Shown: positions 9,125 through 16,762 of the stretch, in pieces | Layout: the number at the start of each line of letters is the position of its first letter | How positions within the stretch are numbered: position 1 is the stretch's first letter | Assembly (NCBI GenBank): GCA_020636935.1 | Contig: JACJWW010000011.1 | Coordinates: 1-64,000 of the forward strand | Direction of reading: 5' to 3' | Length of the DNA stretch: 64,000 nucleotides | Source: Nocardioidaceae bacterium | GTDB taxonomy: Bacteria > Actinomycetota > Actinomycetes > Propionibacteriales > Nocardioidaceae | Notes under the pieces: generated by a model | Database searches by the model: none | The model's input: only the letters and a program-made list of their open reading frames with translations | Told to the model about the DNA's origin: nothing | Program-made: the position numbers and the translations under genes

Positions 9125-9553
9125 TCAACTGCTTTCCAGGAGTACGGTCACGGGTCCGTCGTTACTAAGTGTTACCGACATGTCGGCCCCGAAACGGCCG
9201 ATTGCAACATCTATACCCGATTGTTCAAGATGTCGTCGGACTGCGTCGTAGAGGGGCTGGGCGATCTCGCCGGGAGCCGCCTGCGACCAAGTAGGTCGCC
9301 GGCCGCGACTCGTGTCGGCATACAAGGTGAACTGGCTGATCAAGAGCACGGGCGCGCCCAGATCACCAATCGATCGCTCTTCACGCATGATCCGCAGGTC
9401 TCGGATCTTGCGCGCCATCCAGGCAGCCTCGGTGTCGGTGTCGGAATGAGTGACGCCCAGGAGTACGACGAGCCCAGGGCGGTCGATTTGGCCGACCACC
9501 TCGCCGTCGACGCTGACCGAAGCCGACGTCACTCGCTGAACAACTGCCCTCAC
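9125..9553 (-). CDS. dtd: D-aminoacyl-tRNA deacylase
   Basis: 142 residues from the GTG at 9553 (MRAVVQRVTSASVSVDG), the normal family start and length; a GTG at 9580 adds nine residues. It hydrolyses D-amino acids, and glycine mischarged on tRNA-Ala, from tRNA in the cytoplasm. Visible motifs are LISQFTLYADTSRGRRP, which contains the active-site loop, and the Gly-cisPro-type region NDGPVTVLLES at the C terminus. It lies 7 bases before the BY-kinase gene on the same strand but has no functional link to it. Confidence 0.95.
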   Translation of the reverse strand: MRAVVQRVTSASVSVDGEVVGQIDRPGLVVLLGVTHSDTDTEAAWMARKIRDLRIMREERSIGDLGAPVLLISQFTLYADTSRGRRPTWSQAAPGEIAQPLYDAVRRHLEQSGIDVAIGRFGADMSVTLSNDGPVTVLLESS

Positions 9554-9603
9554 GGCAGGCAAGCCTAACTGGGATTTCACGATGGCGGCCTAAACTCCGG
9601 AGC

Positions 9604-9711
9604 ATGGACGCTGCATTCGTGGCCGCACTCGTGCTGGCGGCATTGGTCATTGCGGCCGGCGCACTGTTGGCCGCATATCGGCTTTCAGGGATCCAGAGGC
9701 GTCGACCCTAG
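9604..9711 (+). CDS. possible 35-residue single-span membrane protein
   Basis: A short frame, ATG at 9604 to TAG at 9709-9711. It encodes MDAAFVAALVLAAL followed by further hydrophobic residues up to about 25, then the basic tail RLSGIQRRRP. TAAACT at 9591-9596 lies seven bases before the ATG, at the right place for a -10 box of a leaderless mRNA; GGAG is only two bases from the ATG and is too close to act as a normal ribosome site. It is divergent from dtd. I do not recognise the protein; the hydrophobic-plus-basic layout is the only support. Confidence 0.42.
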   Translation: MDAAFVAALVLAALVIAAGALLAAYRLSGIQRRRP

Positions 9712-9762
9712 GGCCTCATGGGTGCCGGCTGAGTCAGATGAGACCAACAACAGGAGTAACCA

Positions 9763-10263
9763 ATGGCATTCGAGATCCCCGCTAATATCCACCCGAATTG
9801 CGCACCGCTGGCTTGGCTGATCGGCACCTGGGCCGGTAACGGGCATGGGGAATATCCAGGCATCGACAACTTCCAGTTTGGTCAAGAGTTGATCTTCCAG
9901 CAGGATGGCCGGCCCTTCATCCACTACATGAGTCGCTCCTGGATCGTCGATGAACAAGGCAACCATGTGCGCGAAGCAGCCCAGGAGACCGGCTTCATCA
10001 GGCCCCAACCAGATCGCACGGTCGAGTGGGTGATGAGCCACAATCTGGGCTACTCCGAGATCTGGCACGGAGAGATCCATGAGGACAAACCTCGCTTCGA
10101 GGTCGTCACCGATGCCATCGCCCGCACGGCCAGCAGCAAGGAATATGTGGCTGGCAAACGGCTCTATGGATATGTAAAGGGAGACTTGCTCTATGCCTTT
10201 GACATGGCTGCGATGGGGCACGAGCTGGCCCCGCACATCCATGCACAATTGCGTAGGCAGTAG
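9763..10263 (+). CDS. nitrobindin-like heme-binding beta-barrel protein (FABP-like, DUF1794)
   Basis: 166 residues. The N-terminal signature LAWLIGTWAGNGHGEYP matches the GxWxGxG motif of nitrobindins. The C terminus (GHELAPHIHAQLRRQ) carries histidines, one of which should be the proximal heme ligand. In this family the ferric heme isomerises peroxynitrite to nitrate; whether this member does so is inferred. It is cytoplasmic. An ACAGGAG site precedes the ATG. The Fur-family gene starts 10 bases downstream, so co-transcription is likely. Confidence 0.88.
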   Translation: MAFEIPANIHPNCAPLAWLIGTWAGNGHGEYPGIDNFQFGQELIFQQDGRPFIHYMSRSWIVDEQGNHVREAAQETGFIRPQPDRTVEWVMSHNLGYSEIWHGEIHEDKPRFEVVTDAIARTASSKEYVAGKRLYGYVKGDLLYAFDMAAMGHELAPHIHAQLRRQ

Positions 10264-10273
10264 TCCGAAGTCG

Positions 10274-10714
10274 ATGACTGAACCCGAGTGGCAGGAGCGC
10301 TTGCGGGCAAGCGGGCATCGCCTCACCAAACAACGCGCCATGATCCTTGAGGCGGTCGAAAATCTCGGCCACGCCACCCCTGATCAAGTGCACGCCGAAG
10401 TACGCCGTACCTCCCCCTCAGTGAATCTCTCCACCATCTATCGCTCACTTGAAGTGCTAAACGAACTGGGGCTGGTGCGGCATGCGCATCTGTCTGATCG
10501 GGCGCCGACCTATCATTCGGCGACTGGAGAGGAACATGCCCATCTGATCTGTCGCGATTGTGGCCGCCAAACCAGCGTCAGTCGCAAGGAGTTGGCAGCT
10601 GCTTTGGGTGGCCTCGTGGATGGCAAAGGCTTCCAACCCGACTATGGCCACCTGACCATCTTCGGGTGGTGTCAGACTGGATGCCATGAACAAGTTGAGC
10701 AGCCCTCTGCTTGA
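10274..10714 (+). CDS. Fur-family metalloregulator, resembling nickel sensor Nur
   Basis: 146 residues from the ATG at 10274. The N-terminal winged helix (RLTKQRAMILEAV, NLSTIYRSLEVLNELGLV) and C-terminal metal-binding dimerisation domain (HAHL, APTYH, EHAHLICRDC, HLTIFGWCQTGC) are intact. The layout is closest, from memory, to Streptomyces Nur: the HAT in helix 2, HAHL after the wing and HxHLxCRDC are shared, while one extra histidine of the Nur nickel site appears to be glutamate here. It may repress nickel or other metal uptake genes. Zur or Fur specificity cannot be excluded. It overlaps ygfZ by 29 bases. Confidence 0.88.
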   Translation: MTEPEWQERLRASGHRLTKQRAMILEAVENLGHATPDQVHAEVRRTSPSVNLSTIYRSLEVLNELGLVRHAHLSDRAPTYHSATGEEHAHLICRDCGRQTSVSRKELAAALGGLVDGKGFQPDYGHLTIFGWCQTGCHEQVEQPSA

Positions 10715-11624
10715 TCTCCCTGGCGCAGTCGCCGGATACGGGATCGACGCGGGGGTGGCCGCGCACTACGGCTCATTCAATGTCGAGCAACGCAGCTTGG
10801 CTGCGGGCGATGGTTTCGTGGACCTATCCAATCGAGACGTCTTCACGATCGGCGGCCCCGACCGGTTGAACTTCCTGCACTCGATGACCACCCAGTATTT
10901 CGACGGGCTTGAGCCCGGGCAGGCCACCAAGGCCTTGATCTTGTCGCCGCAGGGTCATGTGGAGCACGAGTTCATCGGGTCAGATGACGGCGAGTCGTTC
11001 GTGGCACACACCGAGCCTGGAGCTGCCGAGGCGCTGGTGAGCTTCTTGGACTCAATGAAATTCATGCTTCGGGTGGAGTTCGTGCTCACTGACCAGGCTG
11101 TGTGTTGGCGGCCCACGGGTGGCGGCACCTACGACGTACTAGAGCGAGACCGGTTGTCGCTCTACGCCGAAGCTGCGGGTCCACCTGCAGGGCGTTGGGC
11201 CTACGACGCCTTGCGGATCGCAAGAGGAGAGCCGCGCTTTGGCGTTGACACCGACCATCGGGCCATCCCCAATGAACTCGGCCTGATCCCTGCAGCCGTA
11301 CACCTGGACAAGGGCTGCTATCGCGGCCAAGAGACAGTGGCGCGAATCCACACGCTCGGCCGCCCGCCACGCCGGCTGACCCTGCTGCACCTCGACGGCT
11401 CGGCGAATCGGCTGCCAGAAGCCGGCGCATCAATTGAATTGGACGGCCGCATTGTCGGCGCAATGGGCAGCTCGGCCCGGCACTTCGAGCTTGGCCCGAT
11501 CGGACTCGCTCTCCTCAAACGGAACGTTTCGGTCGATGCATCGTTGGTCGTGGACGGACTCGCAGCAACCCAAGAGATCGTGGTCGACCCTGAGGTCGGC
11601 CTGCATGTGCGTCCGCAACTTTGA
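10686..11624 (+). CDS. ygfZ: tRNA-modifying / iron-sulfur-repair folate-binding protein YgfZ
   Basis: 312 residues, starting inside the end of the Fur-family gene. YgfZ/IbaG-type proteins are related to the glycine-cleavage T protein, bind folate and help maintain iron-sulfur enzymes. The diagnostic motif DKGCYRGQETVARI is present (about residues 210-223), and the N-terminal GPDRLNFLHSMTTQ region is also typical. The protein is cytoplasmic. The overlap with the regulator gene suggests translational coupling, which could make ygfZ respond to the same metal signal if the regulator is autoregulated. Confidence 0.92.
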   Translation: MNKLSSPLLDLPGAVAGYGIDAGVAAHYGSFNVEQRSLAAGDGFVDLSNRDVFTIGGPDRLNFLHSMTTQYFDGLEPGQATKALILSPQGHVEHEFIGSDDGESFVAHTEPGAAEALVSFLDSMKFMLRVEFVLTDQAVCWRPTGGGTYDVLERDRLSLYAEAAGPPAGRWAYDALRIARGEPRFGVDTDHRAIPNELGLIPAAVHLDKGCYRGQETVARIHTLGRPPRRLTLLHLDGSANRLPEAGASIELDGRIVGAMGSSARHFELGPIGLALLKRNVSVDASLVVDGLAATQEIVVDPEVGLHVRPQL

Positions 11625-11713
11625 TTTGATCTGGTCCGCACTTCGATCCGCCTGCGGGCAGGGTCTAGATGCACGTAGGCTTGATCAAGCTTGGTCTGGG
11701 AGGAAGCAGCCAC

Positions 11714-12061
11714 ATGAGTCAGGAATCCGATGAGCGACCCTGGGGGTCGTGGCACATCTTGGATACTGGCGACGGCTTCCAAGTCAAGCGCCTAGTGGTC
11801 AAACCCGGAGCGCGCCTGTCACTGCAGAGTCACCGTCATCGCGCGGAGCACTGGACCGTGGTCACTGGTATCGCCGAATGCACCATCGATGACGTCGTGA
11901 AGACGATCTCTGTGGGCGAATCAGTCGAAATTGCTGTTGGCGCCAAACACCGACTGGCAAATCCTGGTACCGAAATCCTGGTGATCATCGAAGTGCAACT
12001 CGGCTCTTACACCGGCGAAGACGACATCATCCGCCACGAAGACGACTACGGCCGCGTCTGA
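11714..12061 (+). CDS. mannose-6-phosphate isomerase-type cupin
   Basis: 115 residues from the ATG at 11714, preceded by GGGAGGAAG at good spacing; an in-frame ATG at 11669 lacks such a site. The sequence is a single cupin like the C-terminal domain of bifunctional GDP-mannose pyrophosphorylase/isomerase (type II PMI): RPWGSWHILDTGDGFQVKRL at the start, metal ligands in LSLQSHRHRAEHWTVV, and a second motif GAKHRLANPG. It could isomerise mannose 6-phosphate and fructose 6-phosphate for GDP-mannose supply, or be a stand-alone sugar-phosphate cupin of other function. Confidence 0.85.
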   Translation: MSQESDERPWGSWHILDTGDGFQVKRLVVKPGARLSLQSHRHRAEHWTVVTGIAECTIDDVVKTISVGESVEIAVGAKHRLANPGTEILVIIEVQLGSYTGEDDIIRHEDDYGRV

Positions 12062-12126
12062 CTCTGGCACGCTATCCGGACCACAGCGAGGCTCTTGCGG
12101 CCTGCGTCGCGCGCATCGTCGTACGA

Positions 12127-12141
12127 AGCGAGCGGCTCGCT
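12127..12141 (+). repeat. short hairpin after the cupin gene
   Basis: AGCGAG-CGG-CTCGCT, a perfect 6-bp stem with a 3-base loop and no T run. It may help stop transcription of the cupin gene, but this is weak. Confidence 0.3.
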
Positions 12142-12197
12142 GACGCGAGTTGTGTCATACACAGGTGTTCAGGCCCTCACGTTCAACGGGAAACTGT

Positions 12198-12229
12198 CAC
12201 GTTCAATGGGTTGCAACCCATTGAACGTG
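12198..12229. repeat. perfect 32-bp palindrome, first of a pair
   Basis: The left half is CACGTTCAATGGGTTG and the right half is its exact reverse complement with no spacer. A further half-site copy, TCACGTTCAACGGG, lies at 12177-12190, exactly 20 bp upstream of the matching TCACGTTCAATGGG at 12197-12210. No T run follows. It could be a dimeric-regulator operator, or a strong RNA hairpin acting as attenuator for cysC. Confidence 0.9.
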
Positions 12230-12231
12230 CA

Positions 12232-12257
12232 GGTTTACCAAGCGCGCTTGGTAAACC
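12232..12257. repeat. perfect 26-bp palindrome, second of a pair
   Basis: GGTTTACCAAGCG joined directly to its reverse complement CGCTTGGTAAACC. It lies two bases after the 32-bp palindrome and has a different sequence. Together the two occupy 12198-12257, ending 39 bases before the cysC start. Confidence 0.9.
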
Positions 12258-12296
12258 GACAAGGGCCAATCTCGACCAATCTGGCACGATTGGCGC

Positions 12297-13490
12297 ATGC
12301 AGTTGCCGCAGTTGTGCCCGACGCCGCGTGAGCTGGATGATCTGGAGTTGCTGCTGGTGGGGGCGTATGGCGCCCGCGATCGCTTTGACGACCTGATCAC
12401 CCTCGACATCCCTGGAGGGGTTGATGCCTCGCAGGGGCTTGAGTTGGTCGACCCCGAGGGGTTGCCGCTGGCCCACATGGCCGCAGACGGCTCGTTGAGC
12501 TCTGTGGCGAGTCCGGCGTACGGCGCATTCCGGCGCCTACACCTGACGCCAAAGCAGACTCGCGAGGCCTACCCGGAGGCATTGATCGTGCCGGTTGTCG
12601 GCCCGATCACCCAGACCGACATTGCCGTGATCGATGAGACGGCACGCGGACGCTCGGTGGTGCTCTTGGCCTTGTGTGGCACCGACACCCCGCAAGGCAT
12701 GACCCCCGTCGGGCTGATCCGAGCGACTCTGGCTGCCGCTGACCTGCTGACCAATGAGGCTCATGTCGTTGCGGTGCCCTTCGCGAGCCACGGTGACGCG
12801 GAGATCGATCACGACCTTGGTCAAGAGGTCGTTGCGGCCTTCGCCTCAGGGGAGGTGCTGGGCCTCGCGGGAGTCGGTGAGTTGCCCGACGTAGTGGCTG
12901 CGGTGCTTGCCCAAGATCAGCCAGAGGCCGACGAGCGTGGGCTCGTGGTCTTCTTCAGCGGCCTTTCGGGCAGCGGCAAGTCGACCTTGGCGCGAGCCTT
13001 GCACGATCTGATCCTTGAAGACGGCAGCCACACAGTGACCAGCCTCGACGGTGACGTCGTACGCCGACACCTCAGCGAAGGGCTCACCTTCAGCAAGGCA
13101 GATCGCGAGACGAATATCCGCCGGATCGGTTGGGTGGCCGCAGAGATCGCCCGGCATCGGGGGATCGCGATCTGTTCGCCCATCGCGCCCTTCGACGCGA
13201 CGCGTCAAGACGTACGACGAATGGTCGCGAAGGCGGGTGGGCAGTTTGTGCTGGTGCATGTGGCCACTTCCCTTGCGGAGTGCGAGCGGCGCGATCGCAA
13301 GGGCCTCTACGCCAAGGCGAGAGCAGGGTTGATCCCGGAGTTCACCGGGATCAGCAGTCCATACGAGGCCCCCGATGACGCCGATGTGGTTGTCGACACC
13401 GAGGGGCGCACAATCGAGGACGCGCTCGAAGACGTGCTCGCTGTACTTCCGATATCACTTACGCAACAAGGAGCCCAAGCCAATGGCTGA
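12297..13490 (+). CDS. cysC: adenylyl-sulfate kinase with large N-terminal extension
   Basis: 397 residues. The C-terminal part (about 218-390) is APS kinase: Walker A GLSGSGKSTLA, then TSLDGDVVRRHLSEGL, ADRETNIRRIGWVA, and the lid region KGLYAKARAG. It phosphorylates adenosine 5'-phosphosulfate to PAPS in sulfate assimilation. Residues 1-210 (LDDLELLLVGAYG, LHLTPKQTREAYPEAL, FASHGDAEIDHDLGQEV) are not kinase; they look like a worn ATP-sulfurylase-related module, as in Sat-CysC fusions, without a recognisable HxGH nucleotide motif. The next gene, a TauE/SafE permease, overlaps by 8 bases. The twin palindromes sit just upstream. Confidence 0.88.
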   Translation: MQLPQLCPTPRELDDLELLLVGAYGARDRFDDLITLDIPGGVDASQGLELVDPEGLPLAHMAADGSLSSVASPAYGAFRRLHLTPKQTREAYPEALIVPVVGPITQTDIAVIDETARGRSVVLLALCGTDTPQGMTPVGLIRATLAAADLLTNEAHVVAVPFASHGDAEIDHDLGQEVVAAFASGEVLGLAGVGELPDVVAAVLAQDQPEADERGLVVFFSGLSGSGKSTLARALHDLILEDGSHTVTSLDGDVVRRHLSEGLTFSKADRETNIRRIGWVAAEIARHRGIAICSPIAPFDATRQDVRRMVAKAGGQFVLVHVATSLAECERRDRKGLYAKARAGLIPEFTGISSPYEAPDDADVVVDTEGRTIEDALEDVLAVLPISLTQQGAQANG

Positions 13491-14415
13491 TCTCTTGACC
13501 ATGGCCGCCCTGTCGGTGCTGCTCGTCAGTTTTGGCGTCGGCATCGTCGTCGGCTTGACCGGGATGGGTGGCGGTGCCCTGATGACACCGGCATTGATCT
13601 TTCTCGGGGTGCCCCCGACTGCTGCTGTGGCCAATGACCTGGTTGCCGCAAGCGTCAACAAGTCAGTGGGTGCTGCCGTGCACTGGAGGCGTGGGTCGCC
13701 CAATCTCAAACTAGCTGGCCTGTTGGTGGCGGGCTCGGTGCCCTTTGCTCTCGCTGGTGGATTCATCGTCAGGGCGATGGGCGACGACGAGCGCCAACAG
13801 GAGTTCTTGCTGACTGCGATCGGTTGTGCGCTGTTGTTCACGGCCGCGACTTATGCCTTGCGCATGTATCTCCAGTTGCGGCACGTGACCGCTGGCAATG
13901 AGGTGATCGAGGCGGACCCGCAGGTGAAGTTGATCCCGACCCTGCTCGTGGGTGCAGTAGGCGGATTGCTGGTGGGGATCACCTCTGTCGGCTCTGGGTC
14001 ACTGATCATGGTTGCGCTGCTATTGATCTATCCCACTTTGTCGGCCGTGAAGTTGGTTGGCACCGATCTGCTGCAAGCCGTGCCCTTGGTGTTTGCTGCC
14101 GCGGTGGGTCATGTTGTTGCGCAAGGCATTGACTGGGCCGTGCTGATCCCGCTCATTTTGGGGGGTACGCCGGGCACCTTCCTGGGGGCCCGGATGGCCA
14201 ATTGGGTGTCGCAGTCAGTGATCCGGCGGGGGATTGTGATCGTGCTCACACTCACAGGATTGAAAATGCTCGGCGTACCTCCCGAGTGGGTGGGCATCAT
14301 TGGTGCTGGCATGTTGCTGCTGGGCCCATTGGCATGGGGTTTCATTCGGCAGACAAGAGGGCTGCCAGCCTTCGACAACAACGCGGCTGCATGGAGACTG
14401 CCCAATCGGGAATAG
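13483..14415 (+). CDS. TauE/SafE-family sulfite/anion permease
   Basis: 310 residues from the ATG at 13483, with AAGGAG upstream inside cysC. There are about eight hydrophobic segments and the family pattern GLTGMGGGALMTPAL near the start, repeated in the second half as GITSVGSGSLIMVALL. Such permeases move sulfite, sulfonates or related anions across the cytoplasmic membrane; direction is unknown. The overlap with the APS kinase gene makes a sulfate-assimilation role likely. About 117 bases follow before the sugar transferase gene, with no clear terminator. Confidence 0.9.
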   Translation: MADLLTMAALSVLLVSFGVGIVVGLTGMGGGALMTPALIFLGVPPTAAVANDLVAASVNKSVGAAVHWRRGSPNLKLAGLLVAGSVPFALAGGFIVRAMGDDERQQEFLLTAIGCALLFTAATYALRMYLQLRHVTAGNEVIEADPQVKLIPTLLVGAVGGLLVGITSVGSGSLIMVALLLIYPTLSAVKLVGTDLLQAVPLVFAAAVGHVVAQGIDWAVLIPLILGGTPGTFLGARMANWVSQSVIRRGIVIVLTLTGLKMLGVPPEWVGIIGAGMLLLGPLAWGFIRQTRGLPAFDNNAAAWRLPNRE

Positions 14416-14532
14416 CTGAATCACGACGATGATTGGGCTAGACCGCTTGCGCATTCCGTTGTAACCAAGGCCACCAATCTGTCGTAATTCCCTGTGTAGG
14501 CGTCGCGACTACTGGGAGGAAGGTGCGGTGCA

Positions 14533-16095
14533 GTGAGTTGGTTGACTGACTTGCAGGGTGTGAACAACGCCACCCGCAGCGTGAGCCTGCCCTCTCAGCG
14601 CATCTCCGAAGACGGAGTCGTCCGCCCCGCTGCTCTTGAGGCAGCCAAGCAGGGCAATCAAGTTGCTACCGGCACCCGCAATCGGGTCGTTCGACTTCTT
14701 CCGTTCATCACGGCCTTGGTCGACATCGTGGTGATCACGGTCTCGCTGCTCTTGGCCGTCGCTTGGCGCAACAGCATCCACATGCCGGGGCAGGTCCCGG
14801 GATTTGATGCCGGCCATCGGCTGGGCATCTATGCCCCCACCATCCTGGCCGGTTGGCTTGCGGTCACCTGGATCATGGGCGGCTATCGCAGTGACGTGTT
14901 TGGAGCTGGCGTTGATGAATACAAGCGGGTGCTCTATGCCAGTGGCGTCGCCGCTGCGCTGACCGGGTTGGTCAGCTATTTGGCCAAGGAGCAAGTGCCC
15001 AGAGGCTTTTTCTTGATCGCCTTCACTTTGGGGGCAGTCCTGCTGCTCCTCTCGCGCTATGTGATGCGGCAGTTGATCCAGCGTGCGCGCGCCATGGGTC
15101 ATTTGGGCTATCGAGTCGTGATCGTCGGCACCGAGGGCCATGTTGATGAAATGGGCGGAGTGCTCAAGCGCGAGTCTTGGCTTGGCTACAACGTCATTGG
15201 CGCCGTACTCCCAACTTGCGGACGTAAGTCGGAGACGAGTGGAGGAATTTCACTGCTCGGTGATGCAGCAGCAGTGGCTGAGATTGCGATGATCGCTCAG
15301 GCAGACATCGTCTTCCTTGCCGGTGGGGCCTTCGACTCGGCTACCCAACTGCGCCAAGTCGCCTGGGATCTTGAAAACGAAGACATCCAGGTCATGGTTG
15401 CGCCCAGTGTCACCGACGTCTCCAACGAGCGGGTGCGCTTCCGTCCGGTTGGTGGCATGCCGTTGATCCACATCGACAAGCCGCGCGGACAACGTGCGAT
15501 CCGTTGGGCAAAGCGCAGCTTCGACTTCTTCGGGGCACTGGCCTTGATCATCGCATTCAGCCCCATCTTCGCCTTTGCTGCAATCCGGATCTGGCTCAAT
15601 GATCGCGGCCCCGTGATCTTCAAGCAGCCCCGAGCCGGCCGGGACGGCAAGGAGTTTGAGTGCCTCAAGTTCCGCACCATGGTCACCAATGCTGAAGAGC
15701 TCTTGGCGGAGTTGCATGAGCAGCAGGGCTATGAGGGTGGGCTGTTCAAGATGGACAACGATCCGCGCATCACCAAGCCTGGCGCTTGGTTGCGGCGCTT
15801 CTCCATCGACGAGTTGCCGCAGTTGTTCAATGTGTTGCGTGGAGACATGAGCTTGGTTGGCCCTAGGCCACCACTGGGTCGAGAGGTCGCCCAGTACGAC
15901 GACTTCGCGCGACGTCGGCTCGCCGTACGCCCAGGCATGACCGGCCTGTGGCAGGTGTCGGGTCGCTCGGATCTGTCTTGGGAAGAGGCGATCCGCCTCG
16001 ACTTGTACTACGTCGACAACTGGTCGATGTTTCAGGACCTCTCGATCTTGCTGCGCACCTTCTCTGCGGTGTTTGGCAGCAAGGGCGCATACTGA
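14533..16095 (+). CDS. polyprenyl-phosphate glycosyl-1-phosphate transferase (WbaP/WcaJ type)
   Basis: 520 residues from the GTG at 14533, with AGGAAGG nine bases upstream. The N-terminal part has four membrane segments (about 55-180), then a CoA-binding-like linker domain (about 190-300), another segment (FFGALALIIAFSPIFAFA) and the C-terminal sugar-transferase domain: FKQPRAGRDGKEFECLKFRT, RRFSIDELPQLFNVLRGDMS, GPRPP, RPGMTGLWQVSGRS. It should load the first sugar phosphate onto undecaprenyl phosphate and so start the polysaccharide made by the 1.7-9.1 kb genes, though it sits 5 kb away from them. Confidence 0.93.
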   Translation: MSWLTDLQGVNNATRSVSLPSQRISEDGVVRPAALEAAKQGNQVATGTRNRVVRLLPFITALVDIVVITVSLLLAVAWRNSIHMPGQVPGFDAGHRLGIYAPTILAGWLAVTWIMGGYRSDVFGAGVDEYKRVLYASGVAAALTGLVSYLAKEQVPRGFFLIAFTLGAVLLLLSRYVMRQLIQRARAMGHLGYRVVIVGTEGHVDEMGGVLKRESWLGYNVIGAVLPTCGRKSETSGGISLLGDAAAVAEIAMIAQADIVFLAGGAFDSATQLRQVAWDLENEDIQVMVAPSVTDVSNERVRFRPVGGMPLIHIDKPRGQRAIRWAKRSFDFFGALALIIAFSPIFAFAAIRIWLNDRGPVIFKQPRAGRDGKEFECLKFRTMVTNAEELLAELHEQQGYEGGLFKMDNDPRITKPGAWLRRFSIDELPQLFNVLRGDMSLVGPRPPLGREVAQYDDFARRRLAVRPGMTGLWQVSGRSDLSWEEAIRLDLYYVDNWSMFQDLSILLRTFSAVFGSKGAY

Positions 16096-16182
16096 CGCGG
16101 GCTCAGCTCCGCAGTCGAATCAGCCCGGCCCAGCAGGCCTGAAAGACCCATTGTGATGGCACTCACGCGCGCTTGAGTTGAT

Positions 16183-16204
16183 TTTGCTTGCAATAGTTAG
16201 CAAA
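16183..16204. promoter_or_regulatory. inverted repeat before the XRE regulator gene
   Basis: TTTGCT and AGCAAA separated by ten bases, ending nine bases before the ATG at 16213. Its place over the promoter suits an autoregulatory operator of the XRE protein; this is inference. Confidence 0.35.
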
Positions 16205-16212
16205 CTGGAGTC

Positions 16213-16761
16213 ATGGCCAAGAAGACCAAGATGGGGACAGCGGTTGAATCAGCCGTTGGCTCACTGGGTGACTACCTGCGAGAGCAGCGGGTGGCAGCCG
16301 AGCTCACCTTGCGTCAGTTGGCCGAGCAGACGGGGGTCTCCAATCCCTATCTGAGTCAGATCGAACGCGGATTGCGCAAGCCATCGGCCGATGTCTTGCA
16401 ACAACTCGCGAAGGCTTTGCGCATCTCTGCCGAGCAGATCTATGTGCAAGCCGGGATCCTCAGCGCCGAGACGACCGAGTCTCGAGCCGTGGAGCTCGCG
16501 ATCTTGGGTGATGTGTCATTGAGTGAACGCCAAAAGCAGGCACTCCTCGACGTCTATCACGCCTTCCAGGCCACCAACGCAACTTCGGGCGACACCAGCG
16601 CCTTGGAGCTTGATCCGTCGGTGCCAGAGTCGAGAAACGGGTCCGCGCTGAGGGTCGAGGCCTCCCAACCTGCCAACACCAAAGCTGGCAAGTCAAGCAA
16701 GTCCGAGAAGACCAAAACCACCAAACGCTCGACAAAATCGAGCGAAGAAGGAAGTGATTGA
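16213..16761 (+). CDS. XRE-family helix-turn-helix regulator
   Basis: 182 residues. The helix-turn-helix is at about residues 16-72: LGDYLREQRVAAELTLRQLA, VSNPYLSQIERGLRKPSADV, LQQLAKALRIS. The rest is a linker ending in a lysine/serine-rich tail (KSSKSEKTKTTKRSTKSSEE). The arrangement of this regulator directly before an HbhA-like gene is the one I know from mycobacteria (Rv0474-Rv0475). It probably controls its own operon. CTGGAG precedes the ATG. Its stop is one base from the next start. Confidence 0.88.
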   Translation: MAKKTKMGTAVESAVGSLGDYLREQRVAAELTLRQLAEQTGVSNPYLSQIERGLRKPSADVLQQLAKALRISAEQIYVQAGILSAETTESRAVELAILGDVSLSERQKQALLDVYHAFQATNATSGDTSALELDPSVPESRNGSALRVEASQPANTKAGKSSKSEKTKTTKRSTKSSEEGSD

Positions 16762-16762
16762 A

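Noticed and set aside
12198..12257. Palindromes considered as a dif site or a replication/transfer origin
   Set aside because: They do not resemble the XerC/XerD half-sites with a 6-base centre, and no recombinase, replication or relaxase gene is near.
14509..15141. 210-codon minus-strand frame opposite the sugar transferase
   Set aside because: Low-complexity Gln/Asp/His-rich shadow of a clear WbaP-type gene on the other strand.
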